A stretch of 64,000 nt of DNA. It comes from Blastomyces gilchristii SLH14081. Taxonomy: Eukaryota; Ascomycota; Eurotiomycetes; Onygenales; Ajellomycetaceae. Location: positions 2,981,186-3,045,185 of the forward strand of contig NW_003101680.1 of NCBI RefSeq assembly GCF_000003855.2, read 5' to 3'. Positions within the stretch are counted from its first letter, which is position 1; every line of letters starts with the position of its first letter. Under the pieces are notes generated by a model that saw only the letters and a list, made by a program, of their open reading frames with translations, did not search any database and had not been told where the DNA came from. Positions 11,768 through 23,382 of this stretch are shown one piece after another. Both the position numbers and the translations under genes were made by a program.

Positions 11768-13200
11768 ATGGTTGCAACAGAAGAAGGTTGGCATGTTGCT
11801 CCCGACGGAGCGAAGCTGTATACCAAGACATGGAAGGTAGGATAGTTTTATGAAATCTCCTATTTTGACAGCCTATCCTGCTCTACCAAATCATATCTTG
11901 CGAATGCTTTCATATTATCTTATAAATTTATCCTTTCCCCGTCTTTGTTCTCCGCAACTTTTAGTCTTACAGTGCAATCCAACGTGGCTGACTGGTGTTG
12001 AACTATACAGGCCGATGGACCACCGAAGGCGATCATTGCATTCGTCCATGGCTTCAGTGATCATTGTAGGTCATTCTTCTTTTTGCATTCCCTCCTTCTA
12101 CTTCTTTATATTTATAGGGAAATGGAAACAGGAGAGGAATTTTACATGTTATGTAGCTGTGCTAATGCGTAATTGTAGGCAACTCTTACTACGATCTCTT
12201 TCCCACACTAGCTTCCTACGGGGTTGAAATCAGGGCACTGGATCAACGGTACAGCAGCACTCATTTCCTTTTCCTATGTTTGTCGTTTTGTTTCCCCGTC
12301 GGCAAAAAAATAACCATATAGTCCTTTCCCCGGACTATAGTGGCTGCTAGCTAGCTAGCGACCTTATCGAGGAACAGCCCTCTAAACTGTGTGAATTCCA
12401 GCAAAAGGAATCAAAAGCTAAGAGAATTGTGTCCCTAAACCAGAGGCTGGGGACGCTCTGTCACCGGCAAGGCAAGCCGTGGCCTGACAGGGGGAACGGA
12501 GATCGTCATGTCCGATTTCCACTCCTTCGTCACCGGCATCTTCGACTCCGGAAAGTCGGCATCATCGTCAGATAGCGATGCCTCAGAGACCCCCGCTGTG
12601 TTCATAATGGGACACAGTAAAGGTGGCGCTGAGGTTCTATACTACGCGCTTAACTCATCTCTGGATCTACCTCCCATTGCGGGAGTCTTGGCATATTCGC
12701 CCCTTATTGCTCTCCATCCCAGCACACGCCCGTGGAACCTCACGGTATTCCTGGGTAGGATTGCATCAAAGGTCCTGCCAAACTTTCAGCTTGTACAACC
12801 TCTTAATGAATACTTGATGTCGAGAGACAAGCGTATTTGCGAGGAGTGGAGGCAGGATCCACTCTGTCACGATACAGGGACATTGGAAGGGATTGGTGGA
12901 ATGTTGGATCGGGGAGCATGGCTGGAGGGGGAGCAGGTTGGGAAGGATTGCAAATATAAGGGACCCATCTGGGTATGTCATGGCTCAGCGGATGAGATTA
13001 ATAGTTATGAGGCTAGTCGGAGTTTCGTAGAGAGACTTGAGTCTGATGATAAGACTTTCAAGTCTTACGAGGGCGCCTACCACAAGCTCCACGGGGAGCC
13101 AGAAGGCGTCAAGGAAGCTCTGGCGAAGGACGTTGCTGAGTGGATTCTCAAACGGTCTGAAGTTGCTGCGAACCATAATGCCCCTACGGCGAAATTATAA
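11768..13200 (+). CDS. Monoacylglycerol lipase-like serine hydrolase
   Basis: Alpha/beta hydrolase of the monoglyceride lipase (Yju3/MGLL) type, which releases fatty acids from monoacylglycerols at lipid droplets and membranes. Exons: 11768..11836, 12011..12065, 12179..12248, 12444..13200, giving 316 residues. The N-terminus WHVAPDGAKLYTKTW leads to the oxyanion segment FVHGFSDHC, then YDLFPTLASYGVEIRALDQR and GWGRS. The nucleophile elbow is FIMGHSKGG (Ser near residue 122), where MGL enzymes usually have GHSMGG. The acid is in HGSADEINS and the His in AYHKLHGEPEG, as in MGL. The third intron (195 nt) is long for this window and carries GCTAGCTAGCTAGC. Substrate is inferred from family. Confidence 0.9.
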
Positions 13201-13340
13201 ATGGAAGGAGGGTGTCTTTTAGGAGAGGGGGAAGAACATCTGCCGAGTTTTGTTTGTTTCTCATGCAGGATATCTCCATCGCAGAGCTGCAATGTATGAT
13301 TTCTAGGGCTAATTTAAATATACAGTACATACGATCGTCT

Positions 13341-14882
13341 CTAGCTGAGATCTACCCAGCTTTTCTTCTTCCTCCATATCCCTACAAAGCCGCCGCCCGT
13401 AATCCTCTCTCCCACTTGGGGTCTACAAACTAGAACCTCTTCTCGATCTGTCTTCTCTCCCTTTGTCAGGCTGGGAACTTCCTCTACCGTAGTATTAGAA
13501 GAATCTTCAGCTGTCTCATCTAGGGTTTCCTCCGTAGTGGCTTCCCGACTAAGAGCGTCCTTAGGACTCCGCTTCGTCGTTATCCGGAGCTCCCAAACCC
13601 TCCCACTACTAATCCCAGTCCCGAGCTCAACGATCTTTTCTTGCAAAAACGGTAGTCTCTCTTTCGAAATAAGATTTGCACAATCCCCAAGCTGGGTTAT
13701 GCTAGGCATAAAAACAGCCAGCACCGCATCATCTTTCATGATCGGGGCGACGTGTGGGATCCGCAGGTGTGCAGAGGGCATGTCTAGAATGACACGTGAC
13801 AGGAACGGATCCGGAGAGTCTTGATTTGTCGAACGACGAGCTACTTGTTCTTGGATCCATTTCTCAACACTGGACACGTAGAAGTCGACGTTTCCTACAT
13901 ATATTCCCCGGCGGAATCCGCGGACGATGTTCTCCGCATGTTGGGAGTAGTGCGGGGATATGTCTACGGTATGGACTATGGCGCTGCGCTGCGCACGCCA
14001 TGCATCCCAATTGCGTTGGAGCTCCTCGTTCTTGGCTTTAGTTTCGTGATCTTCCTCCTTCTGCTCCTCCTCATCGGCCACGGCCCTCTTTTTGGTTTTG
14101 GGCAGTTCGAGGATTTGTCGTTGTGAATAAGGCGGTCGCTTTGGTGGATACGTGTTTGCGGCGTTTATAGCTCGGGCTAGGTGCAATGTCAAAGATCCGT
14201 GACCCGTTCCTGCTTCTAGTATTTCCAGTGGCTCATTTGGTTCTTCTCCCGGCACCGGTGATGTGACGTGAAGGTCCAACAGGGATACTATTAGGTTGGC
14301 GTCGGCGGGGTAGATCTGCGAGTCATGTTGGTTAAAATGGGTGAACTTATCTATCTTATCGCGGAGACACTCGAAAGAGTATTAATGGGCTTAATATGGA
14401 CATACAGGAGTCACAAGTCGTGGAGTTCGAATGATGTAGTCTTCGAACGTGGGATGGGTTACCCTATACAGCGCGCCTTTATTTGAGCCCGATCAGAAGT
14501 TGCTTCTTGACTAAGAATAGCTATTCAATGAAACGATATAGGATTCAATCCATAACTAACCTCTGTTTGACTTGATAGGATATCTGGGTCCTTTCCCGAT
14601 AATGTCGTCATGCGCTAGATACCCGCGAGCAAGCTTTGTCCGCTCCTCCTTCTTTAGCGGTTTCGTTAATGTGGGAGTTTTTGTATTTATAAGAACTCTG
14701 TCGCCCTCTAATCGAGATCGCCAGTTAATAGGAGTTAGTCGAGAATATAACTGGATCTGAGAAAGGGAAGTGGGAAGCAGGGTTAAGATACCTTGGAAAA
14801 CGGAGAAGTTCGCATCTGCTGCCCTGCTGCTGCTATATGCTCGCACGCAGCCGCGACGGAGCGGCGCGAGGAGTCTTGACAT
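13341..14882 (-). CDS. tRNA (adenine-58-N1)-methyltransferase catalytic-type protein, likely mitochondrial
   Basis: Exons on the minus strand: 14882..14792, 14707..14561, 14476..14406, 14315..13341, giving 427 residues with phases closed. The start MSRLLAPLRRGCVRAYSSSR is a strong candidate mitochondrial presequence. FQEGDRVLI, GYLAHDDIIGK, THPTFEDYIIRTPRLVTP and IYPADANLIVSLLDL follow, as in Gcd14/TRM61 proteins. SAM motif I is ILEAGTGHGSLTLHLARAI. A charged insertion of about 60 residues (Lys/Glu-rich) separates motif I from VDISPHYSQHAENIVRG; the later motif is VILDMPSAHL. The second intron ends in AAAG rather than the usual YAG. It would methylate tRNA A58, probably in mitochondria; localisation is inferred from the N-terminus. 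It diverges from the DCR2-like gene, with 461 bp between starts. Confidence 0.88.
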
Positions 14883-15343
14883 TTAATTAAGCTACTTGAA
14901 ACCTGGCAAAAAATTTTCCGTTGAGTTCTATGGAGAGTGGTAATTCTAAATATAAAAGTATGTACGGAGTACGGAGTAGCGAAAAAGATATAACTAAAAT
15001 AAAGAAAAAGCTAAAATTATTTCTGCTCCCAGGGGCCGAGACCAGGGGAAGTGGCGGAGAATAGTAACTCCGGCCCCGATGACCCGCCCAAGCTCGTCGC
15101 ATCTCCAAGAATCGTGGAAAGCATCATGAACTGTATGACCATTTATTTAACCAGTTCCCCCGTTGGTCCTGGACGGCCTTTTCCGCTGCTGTTTGCGTCG
15201 ATGCCCGGGCCATCTTAGATTTTGATCTCCACCAGCTTCCCTAGTTCTACACGATGCTCACGGATCTATTGTTTACTCTGTCCCGTGTCCCTTCGCAGGC
15301 TACTTCGATACGGCTTACTCCTTGGTAGCAAGCTGGCGAAACC
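14883..15343. promoter_or_regulatory. Shared divergent promoter region (TRM61-like / DCR2-like)
   Basis: 461 bp lie between two divergent start codons. The stretch 14958-14980 has two tandem TACGGAG units, one of the dispersed motif sites in this window. No other ORF with homology is visible, so both promoters should fall here. Confidence 0.55.
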
Positions 15344-17145
15344 ATGGTGACGCGGCGCATTGTAGGCTGCTGACCTTCTGTTTTTTCCCCTTATATTGAT
15401 AATTATGCTCGTAGAGTATGCTGACAATTGTGTATTTTGGCTAGGTTCGAACCGGTATTCAACTGGGCCTACTGGTCCTGATCATCCTCGTGACACTGTT
15501 GATCTTCGATAGTAGGCTAGAGCTCTTGCCTGCCGTAATCCATGACCATCTTCCTTCTCATCACCCGGGGCTTGTTGTCACCGATGTCACTGTCACGACC
15601 TGCTCTTCCCTAAACATCTTCTCAAGCTGCATGCTCGACCCGGAGACATGGCATCGCATCGAGAAGGACCTATACCTGGGGACCGGTTGGACCTCGAGCG
15701 CTTTCTTACACATACGAAGGAAGAAGGAAGAGGATCTTCTTCCTGCCGATTTAATTGTAGTTGACCTAAAAATGGGTAGACTTGATCCTGGTGCTGGCAC
15801 GGATAAAAAGTGGGAGCCAAGGCCGGCTGGTATTTGGCTCCTGAGAACCGACAGAGGTCATACAGGAGATCCACAGAAGGTTATTACCTCTTTGGATGTC
15901 CTTTTCGGTCCTGATGCTGCGGATCCTCGTCCGGGCTGGGAAGTGAAAGATACGCCGCTATTGCTGGATACCAACAGTGAAGCGCGTTTGTCTATCAGGC
16001 GAGGACACCCTGCCAAGATTGATCGGCCACCTCCGAGAATTCGCAAAGACGGGAAATTTAAGATAATGCAGGTGTCGGACCTGCATTTGAGTACAGGGGT
16101 TGGAAGGTGCAGGGAGCCAATCCCGCCTTTGAAAGATGAGAGCAAGTGTGAAGCGGATCCTCGTACCCTGGAATTCATTGGCAGAATGCTTGACGAGGAA
16201 AAGCCCGACTTAGTCGTTGTATCCGGCGACCAAGTTAACGGGGATACAGCGCCCGATACGGTGACAGCGATCTTTAAACTCGCTGATATTTTCGTTCAAC
16301 GCCGTGTTCCGTGGGCCGCTATATTTGGAAACCATGACGATGAGGGTAGCCTTGATCGATCACAGTCCATGAACGTCTTACAGCAGTTACCGTACTCTTT
16401 ATCGGAGCCTGGCCCTGTCGATATCGATGGCGTGGGCAACTATATAGTTGAAGTTCTTGACCATACTTCATCTCACTCCGCCTTAAGTCTTTACCTCCTC
16501 GACACACACAGTTACTCTCCAAATGAGCGCCAATTCCGGGGATACGATTGGATAAAACCCAGCCAGATCGAATGGTTCAAGGCTAGCTCACAGAGACTTC
16601 AGAAGTCTCACCGCGAGTATCGCTATATCCATATGAACATGGCGTTCATTCATATTCCACTTCCAGAATACCGAAACCCAAACAACTTCTTCCAGGGAAA
16701 CTGGTCGGAACCTTCAACTGCTCCAAGGTTCAATTCAGGATTTAAAGATGCCCTCGTCAGCGAGAATGTTCTCGTTGTAAGCTGTGGCCAGTAAGTCACC
16801 GACCATCACTAGCAATGAGTTGGCATTTTGGTTCAACGTTTATAAGCGATCTTCGTTCGCGCTAACTCTATTTTTTCCTCTCTTAGCGATCATGTAAATG
16901 ACTACTGCATGCTAGACCAGGAAACCGATTCAGAGCCGTCATTGTGGATGTGCTACGCCGGGGGTGGCGGCTTTGGCGGCTATGGTGGATACGGCGGCTA
17001 CATACGACGCGTCAGATTCTTCGACATCAATATGAACTCTGCCAGAATAATGACCTACAAGCGGCTTGAGTATGGCGACACGGAATCAAAAATTGATGAG
17101 ATGATGATTGTCGACGCTGGTAAAGTGGTCCAGCCCGATTATTAA
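15344..17145 (+). CDS. DCR2: Dcr2-like metallophosphoesterase
   Basis: Calcineurin-like phosphatase of the Dcr2 family; in yeast Dcr2 helps G1 exit (Sic1 stability) and down-regulates the unfolded-protein response. Exons: 15344..15361 (MVTRRI), 15445..16790, 16887..17145, giving 540 residues. A TM or signal-anchor segment near residues 12-28 (IQLGLLVLIILVTLLIF) places the rest in a luminal or membrane setting. Metal-ligand motifs appear in order: VSDLHLS, VVSGDQVNGD, FGNHDDE, FIHIPLPEY and CGHDHVNDYC. The last motif is assembled across intron 2 (CG + H). A Gly/Tyr-rich patch (AGGGGFGGYGGYGGY) sits close after the CGHDH motif. The 18-nt first coding exon uses the donor GTAGGC and is the least certain part. 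Confidence 0.88.
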
Positions 17146-17922
17146 GTGCTACTTGTTCGCCTCCTCTGAATCTGTTTATTTAATTTAAATTTCCCTTACC
17201 GAAAAAGAGAAAGCGTGACATGTGTGCTAAAACATAAGCGTTGGAATTTCATCCTTTTCTTTTTTCTTTTTTTTCTTTTCTTTTCTTTTTTTTTTTTTTT
17301 CCTCTCTTGCCTTTCTCTCTCCCTTGTTTTCTTTCAGCTTATTCTATTCCCATTTTATGTGGTATATCACTGCTGGCTAGGTTTTATAACTCATTGTTTC
17401 GTATTTTCCTTTACAATGTAACACTTTGATAGATCTGATTCCTGGTCCTCTATTCGGTTAGTTATTCATTAGTTTTTCTACTCAAGCTGTCCTTCCAAAA
17501 GAGTATCTGCTTTTTTCTTTAAGTCATCTTAAAACACCTGGTCGCTTTTTACTACCATATACCTTTTTGGTTAGGGTATTATTGGTCCTCTTTCTCGCCT
17601 TTTTTGTTTCTTTTTTCTTTTTTTTTTTTTTGGCAGAGCGATCACCACTCCATTGATCCATGTTTGCCTACTTCGTCTTGTGGTTCGGCTCGCTCTGTTT
17701 TGAGGAGTAATGTTTCCGAATCACCATTATTAATGTGGTCTTTTCTAAAGATCTACGGGCTCGTTTTCTCCATACGAACGAAACTTCCATGATATTTTTC
17801 CTTACACGTCATGCCTCAAGGGTTTATTGCTCTGCCTAGTTTTATACAAGCTGCTGTTCATATTATCTATGGAGATTCAATCCCAAAAGTGACTTATATT
17901 ATACTCCTTCCGACCAATAAGT
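17146..17922. other. Pyrimidine-rich 3' flank of the DCR2-like gene; convergent spacer
   Basis: T/C tracts at 17254-17302 and 17606-17632 on the plus strand follow the stop codon. No gene is seen. The region lies between convergent genes and should contain both 3' UTRs. Confidence 0.6.
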
Positions 17923-19298
17923 TCACCACCACTTTTCACAAAACACGCTCTTCTTCCTGCCCACCCCGGCCCCAATGACCTCTTCGGCACCAGCGACGAA
18001 CTCATCGGTCATGTCAGGTGGTCCACAGATGTAACATACCGTTCGACCGGGGTCCTTTGAGCTGTACCCATCTGGAACGACGTCTCTTTTTCCACCAAAG
18101 ACGTCATGCAGATCAGGCATCTGGATCCGACGGTTGTGCAATGTGAAGTCTGTTGGGGGACTGTGGGGCATTCCATGGAGGTTGGTGATATAGAGATGAA
18201 AGTGAAGGCGGAGGGATGGCTCCTCTCGATTGGTATGATGATCTGGCCGTTGAGAATCGAGAATGCTCCGAAGCCGGGGGAAAAAGAGGATTTGGTCCAG
18301 GTGTTTCGAGATATCTTCACCAGCCTTGGGGGTGGTGGGGAGTCTGGTCGAATAAAGTAAATGAATGGCTGGTGAATGTGGTAAGTGGGAGGGATTTTTG
18401 AAGATATGTGATATCATTGAAATTAGCGGGCTAGACGGGGACGGTTAGCCAGAAGATATCATGGAATTTATTGCCTGAGGTTCAATTAACATTCCCATCA
18501 TCCCTCAGCATGAGCTCTCCAACTCCGATATGTATGAATTGGTTGGATATGGCAGTTTGTGGTGATTTTAAAGCCACCGGAATTTATACATACTTAATTC
18601 CCACTCCACCCGCAACAAACACCACTCTTCCAATCGCTTCTAGCAGGACATCATGGGGTGGCCAGATAAAGCTCCCGCCAACCCTTACTGCCAGCTCCTG
18701 TCCAAGAATCTCATCCCTGGGGCGCCAAAGCCAGGCTGCGGGCGGATTAGATGGTGATTCTTGGACAGCAAGTTCTATGTACGGTTCCGCTGTAGCTTCA
18801 TTGTTACTGCTATCTCTTACCGGCGGTAATGCATCGCTTGGGGTGGAGGTTATCGTGAAGCCACCGGCTTGTGGGACGGAGGGGACATGGACGTCGAGCC
18901 ATTGGCCGGGGAGGAAGTGAAATGGTCTTGATTGGCCATGATTGGACTATATATAAGGGGAAATTGTGTCTCATTTAATATATAATGGTGATCAAGTTTC
19001 GCGGTTTTAAAACAAATTTTTATGCAGGAAACATTAAACAGCGTTCAATCAAACTGTGGGAAATATCGCAGTTGGTGGGTGTTGGGGGGGGTTTGAAGCA
19101 TACTTCATATTCAGTCGGATTACGCCCTATGGCCAACCGCAAAAGGCGGACAGTAGGATTCGCCTGTGTTATGCTTGATAGACGGACTTTATAGAGCATG
19201 TTCTGGCGCGGCTCCTGCGCTGTACGCAGCTTGTGGGGAAGACCAGTGTTCATGGTCCGAACTGCCCTAATTTTCAGCCCGAATCGTGATACATTCAT
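17923..19298 (-). CDS. OXNAD1-like FAD/NAD-binding oxidoreductase
   Basis: Exons on the minus strand: 19298..19104, 18946..18594, 18430..17923, giving 351 residues with phases closed. The family is ferredoxin-NADP reductase-like and resembles 'oxidoreductase NAD-binding domain-containing protein 1'. Residues 1-30 are basic and hydroxylated (MNVSRFGLKIRAVRTMNTG), suggesting mitochondrial import. The FAD domain holds HFLPGQWLDVHVP and the flavin segment AGGFTITSTPSD. The NAD domain starts VVFVAGGVGINPLISM, built across intron 2. Near the C-terminus come CYICGPPDMTDEF and the terminal SVFCEKWW. The redox partner is unknown. It converges with the DCR2-like gene. Confidence 0.85.
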
Positions 19299-20804
19299 TG
19301 GGTTTGGGCGACTGCCTGGCCAAATGTAAAGGGCAGAGTACTATGAGATATTTCAATCGTTTATATCAGTATTGGGATATCGTTTGATTCAATGCATACA
19401 TCGAGAGTTAACTTGATTGCTCATTGTCCGAAGAAGTCACGTGTTTGTGCTTGAGAGATGTGTTCATGATGGTTGTTGATTTATGTATCTTCTATGATAG
19501 TTAGTTATCCTGTGTAAATGTTTTGATCGCCTGCAAGCTACGTTCTGGATGTTTTCCTGATTTGATAGGTTGAAACCTCCTATGGTTGCGCATTTTCAAA
19601 TGCCATATTCCGCACAGGCATTGCACAGAATAGGATATGTGTCTGCTCAAAATATCCACAGCAGGATATCCAGATTATCCGTGAGGGGATATTCCACTGC
19701 TATTTGAACTACCGGAATCGATCGAAGCGCCAGCAACCCCAACCGTACAGTATGTACGGAGTATGTCAGATAACTACTAGCTTAGCACACAAAGAACAAA
19801 GAACAACAATGAGAACAAACACTCCAGCATCCGGGCCCAAGCTCCCGCCCTCAAGTATGCGCCGTCGCCGGTTGCGATTTTGTGATGAGAGATTGAACAA
19901 CCGGGGTACATTCATGCATGATTCAAGCAACTGGTTCTTCTTCATTGAAGCCCATTTCCACAACTGATCAATCACACGCTGTCTTCCCTGAATTGCGCTG
20001 CAATGGGCGCTGGACACCACTGGGTAGCGTGTGATGGCATGCAGCAAGATCCCCGTCTGAGATCTGTCATTGGCCACCGGCTTGAATCGTCACACCCAGC
20101 GCTAGGCTGAGCGCCGGCTCTCCTTCGCTGCAAGGCCTGGACACGGTGGTGGGTGGGTGCATCTCTCCCACCCACTCATGGGGCCCAGCGGCAGCTTGTC
20201 GCTCAGCACCAGTCTGACAATCCGGCCTCCCTGGCCTTCCTACCATGGCCTGCAGGGTTGATCGGATGCACTTTTGTGGTGCCCTGGGTGGTGGGGAGTC
20301 CATCATTCGTCCGTTCTGTCCCCTCATACAGCGAGTTTGCCTTGGCGAGCAACATGACCCCGGCAGGCATCTCCCAACTGCGGGCGAGGGATTGGAGCGA
20401 GTAGCTCTGCATGCCCGCCGAAGTTGAAGAAGTACCTAAATACACATATGCGCTCAACTCTTTTCACTGGCATTCTTCCTGTCCCACCCTACCATCCTCT
20501 CTTCCATCTTCTCTTCTCCCTCCTCTTTCTTCGACCTGTTGCTCAGCCTGTCCGTGCATCAACACTGGCGACAACAATAATTGAGATGACCCTCCTGCCA
20601 GCAGGCCTGGCCTGAAGAGAACAGATAACTACTCGTCTCTCATACTCTACGCTGCATCCATACTAAACAGTTAATAGCGGGTTGGTTTCGATCCATCCTA
20701 ATATCTGGCATTTGCTTTGGGCCCTATCTTCTTAGACCCTCGCCCAATCGCCGCCCCAATACTCCATCCATCTATCCCCCGATTCTCCATACACGAGAGA
20801 CACA
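19299..20804. other. Intergenic region, 1.5 kb
   Basis: No gene supported. A TACGGAGTA motif sits at about 19754-19763, with CAGTATGT beside it. ORFs on both strands between 19700 and 20460 overlap each other and lack family features. The promoters of the OXNAD1-like gene and the 4-TM protein diverge from here. Confidence 0.5.
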
Positions 20805-21991
20805 ATGTTGTGGTATCTGCCCCGGAAATATCGGCCGCCCATCCTATTCAAGATCTTGCTCGGCATCGAACTTCCCATAACCATTGCAGTCCTCACCCTG
20901 TTCGGCATCGCATCACCAGATCTATATCGAACGAAACTGTGGGAAGATGGAGCTAAGAATGGCTTCAATAGCGGCCCAGAGGACATGATTTACGCCTTTG
21001 CAAACTACCGCCCATATTCTACACCCAAGCCTTGGAGTCAATTGTACGTCTACCATTCCTCAAGTTTACCCATCACTAGGGCAAACTTCTTAGTCCATGT
21101 TTCGAATATTGCGGCTCTAACCGTCGAATTACAGCATTACGCACTTCAACCTTGTCATATCGGTGTTGAGTATGTTTTTCATGCTCGTCAAAGCACCTAT
21201 GTTCATCTTGAATGTCTTCTACCCGCCATTCTCTGTGATTGTGCATACAACATTGACCGCGCTTTACGCGGTTTCAATTGCATACCAAGCTTCCCCTGAC
21301 ATGACCGATCCGGAACGCCCGCAACCAGGCGCACCTTGGTATCTCACCAAAAACTGCAACGTCGCTAAAAGCCCGTCCAATGTTGGCTATTGCCAGCAAG
21401 CAAAAGGGTCATTTGCTTGCACTGTGTTGATGTTGTACGCCACCCCCTACTCGCTGAGTCAAAAATAGAAGTGCCCTCTTCAAATGAGACATGGGAAGTA
21501 GTCATGCCCAAAACAATATGCCCACTAACACCAACATTTTTCTCAGCGCACTCTTCCTCGTCCACACCGTCTACGCTGTCTACTCCTGTCTCCCCACCGA
21601 GGAAATCCACGAAAAGCAAAGACAACGCCTGGAACGGCGCAGGGAACTCGAAGACCTAAAGAGTCTCAAGTCGCCCATCTACCCCATGCACGCACCCATG
21701 ACTCCCGGCGGCACTGCTTTCCCCCCAATGACACCGCGCACCCAAGCTTTCAACCGTCTAGGCGGAACCACAGACCTGCCTCTGCGAAACCATTTCCTGC
21801 CCCCCGACATGCCGAACGGTGGCCACGCGAAGAATTTCAGCATGCCGTCGCCCCCACATAGTCCCACGCCGCCGCAGATGAGCGGATCGACAACAAATGG
21901 CACGCCCCCGCCAAATGGAAGTGCAAGTGCAGAAGGCCAGAGCCAGGCGACGGTGTATTTCCCCCCGCCGCCAAAGAAGGCGAGTAAATGA
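20805..21991 (+). CDS. Fungal four-TM membrane protein with Pro-rich tail, unknown function
   Basis: Exons: 20805..21043, 21135..21434, 21547..21991, giving 327 residues with both introns phase 2. Four hydrophobic segments are visible: FKILLGIELPITIAVLTLFG (about residues 15-36), the FITHFNLVISVLSMFFMLV stretch across intron 1, VIVHTTLTALYAVSIAYQA, and VLMFALFLVHTVYAVYSC across intron 2. The layout is MARVEL-like, but I cannot confirm that family. A short extramembrane loop has Cys residues (NCNVAKSPSNVGYCQQA), perhaps a disulfide. The C-terminal ~130 residues are Pro/Ser/Gly-rich and probably disordered. Homologs should exist across Eurotiomycetes, but no function is known to me. Confidence 0.8.
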
Positions 21992-22927
21992 GGGGAGGAT
22001 GGGGGTCAAAAGTGTACTTGTTTTCGAGAGAGGAAATTTGGAATGGGATACGGGGGCTAGGCTAGGTCGGAAGATCATTGCGCTGGAATATAAAATAAGC
22101 CTCTAGGATTTGTTCGTTGGATCTCCAGACTGTCTGTCCCTCTTTGTCTTGGTACTGTATGAGAAAGGAGGTTTTTGAGCGGCGTGATATATATATCCTT
22201 TCCCCTTGGAAGTTTCCTTTCATTCTACCTTATTCTACTAGGCGATTTTTTCAGGTCTTATTTTATCTACATAGTAATTACTCAACTTTATCCTTGGTAC
22301 GTTGTTTTTGAAACTATATATTTAGTACCACACAATATGTCTGGCTACGTAGGTAGATAAAATAAATTCACTATCTTCTAGGTATCTATCCTAAATACCC
22401 TCCCCTACTGCAAAAAGGTATTGGTGGGAGAGAGAGGGGGTGATCTGAAGTTCAATTCTTCCTATATCGGGGAAGTGTTCCTGAAGTCCGCCTGTCGATG
22501 TATGGCTCCGCGTGTCCTCACACACACCTACCTCCACGATTGAACGGAAATGGAATAATGGCACTGAAGTAAAAACCAAATCCGCACTCCTTTGGCAATT
22601 AAAGACAATATTAAATATAGATTATCGGGTTGATACAAACCACTACGTTACTTGGCTCTCTAGCTAAATACTTTGAGAGTTTATCAACTAGCGAATATCA
22701 GACCTTCAATAAGGGGATTGTTATGTTTGCAAGATTATCTACGCATAGCATAACCTTATGAAAATCTTGCCTAATTGGGTGGGGGGAATGCGGAAAAATG
22801 AAAAATGAGACAGTTATATTGGAAGCTATGGAAAAATGAAAAATAATGCTTTACATGTCTTGCGTTATTTTGGCAACAAATGCAGAAATGTCGATGTGGA
22901 AAAAAAAAAAAAAAAGGAAAGAAAAAG

Positions 22928-22964
<37 letters not shown>

Positions 22965-23382
22965 AGAATAAAAGAATATAAAAGAATATAAAAAGGAAAG
23001 GAAAGGAAAGGAAATAATGGAAAATGGATCAAGCTAGATAGAGTGTAGAAAGCGAGAAGGGTATTTGTGTCTGGATATATATGTACGGGAAGAAAGGGAA
23101 GAAAAATAAGCGGAATAATAATAGCAACTACCCAAACGTATACATATATAACAATAAGAGAGGATAGCAAAGGGTTCTCAATGTTTTTGAGGAAAAGGGT
23201 TTTTTACACGATCAGGAAAAAGAAAAATCTGGGGGCGATGTAAGATAGAAAATACAGCCGAACAGCTGAGAAAATACCCAGAATCATAGAAGAAGGGGTA
23301 AAGAGACACGCACGCCGAAACTTCCGGCTAAAAAAAGGACAAACCGAGCCAAAACAGAAAGGAAAAACAAAGGAAAAACGCA
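21992..23382. other. Convergent spacer with purine/pyrimidine-rich tract
   Basis: No gene supported. A plus-strand A/G-rich tract at about 22901-23012 (T/C-rich on the minus strand, downstream of the copper ATPase stop) includes an (AG)n run. The rest is AT-rich. It holds the 3' ends of both flanking genes. Confidence 0.6.
22931..22961. repeat. (AG)n microsatellite
   Basis: About 15 AG units lie inside a longer A/G-rich tract, next to AAAGG pentamer repeats at about 22995-23012. Confidence 0.9.

Noticed and set aside
15441..15465. GGTTCGAACC as a tRNA B box
   Set aside because: It lies at the start of DCR2 exon 2, and no D-arm or anticodon arm precedes it.
22865..23170. 101-codon hydrophobic minus-strand ORF
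   Set aside because: Made of Leu/Ser/Phe runs from the (AG)n and A/G tract; low-complexity artefact.
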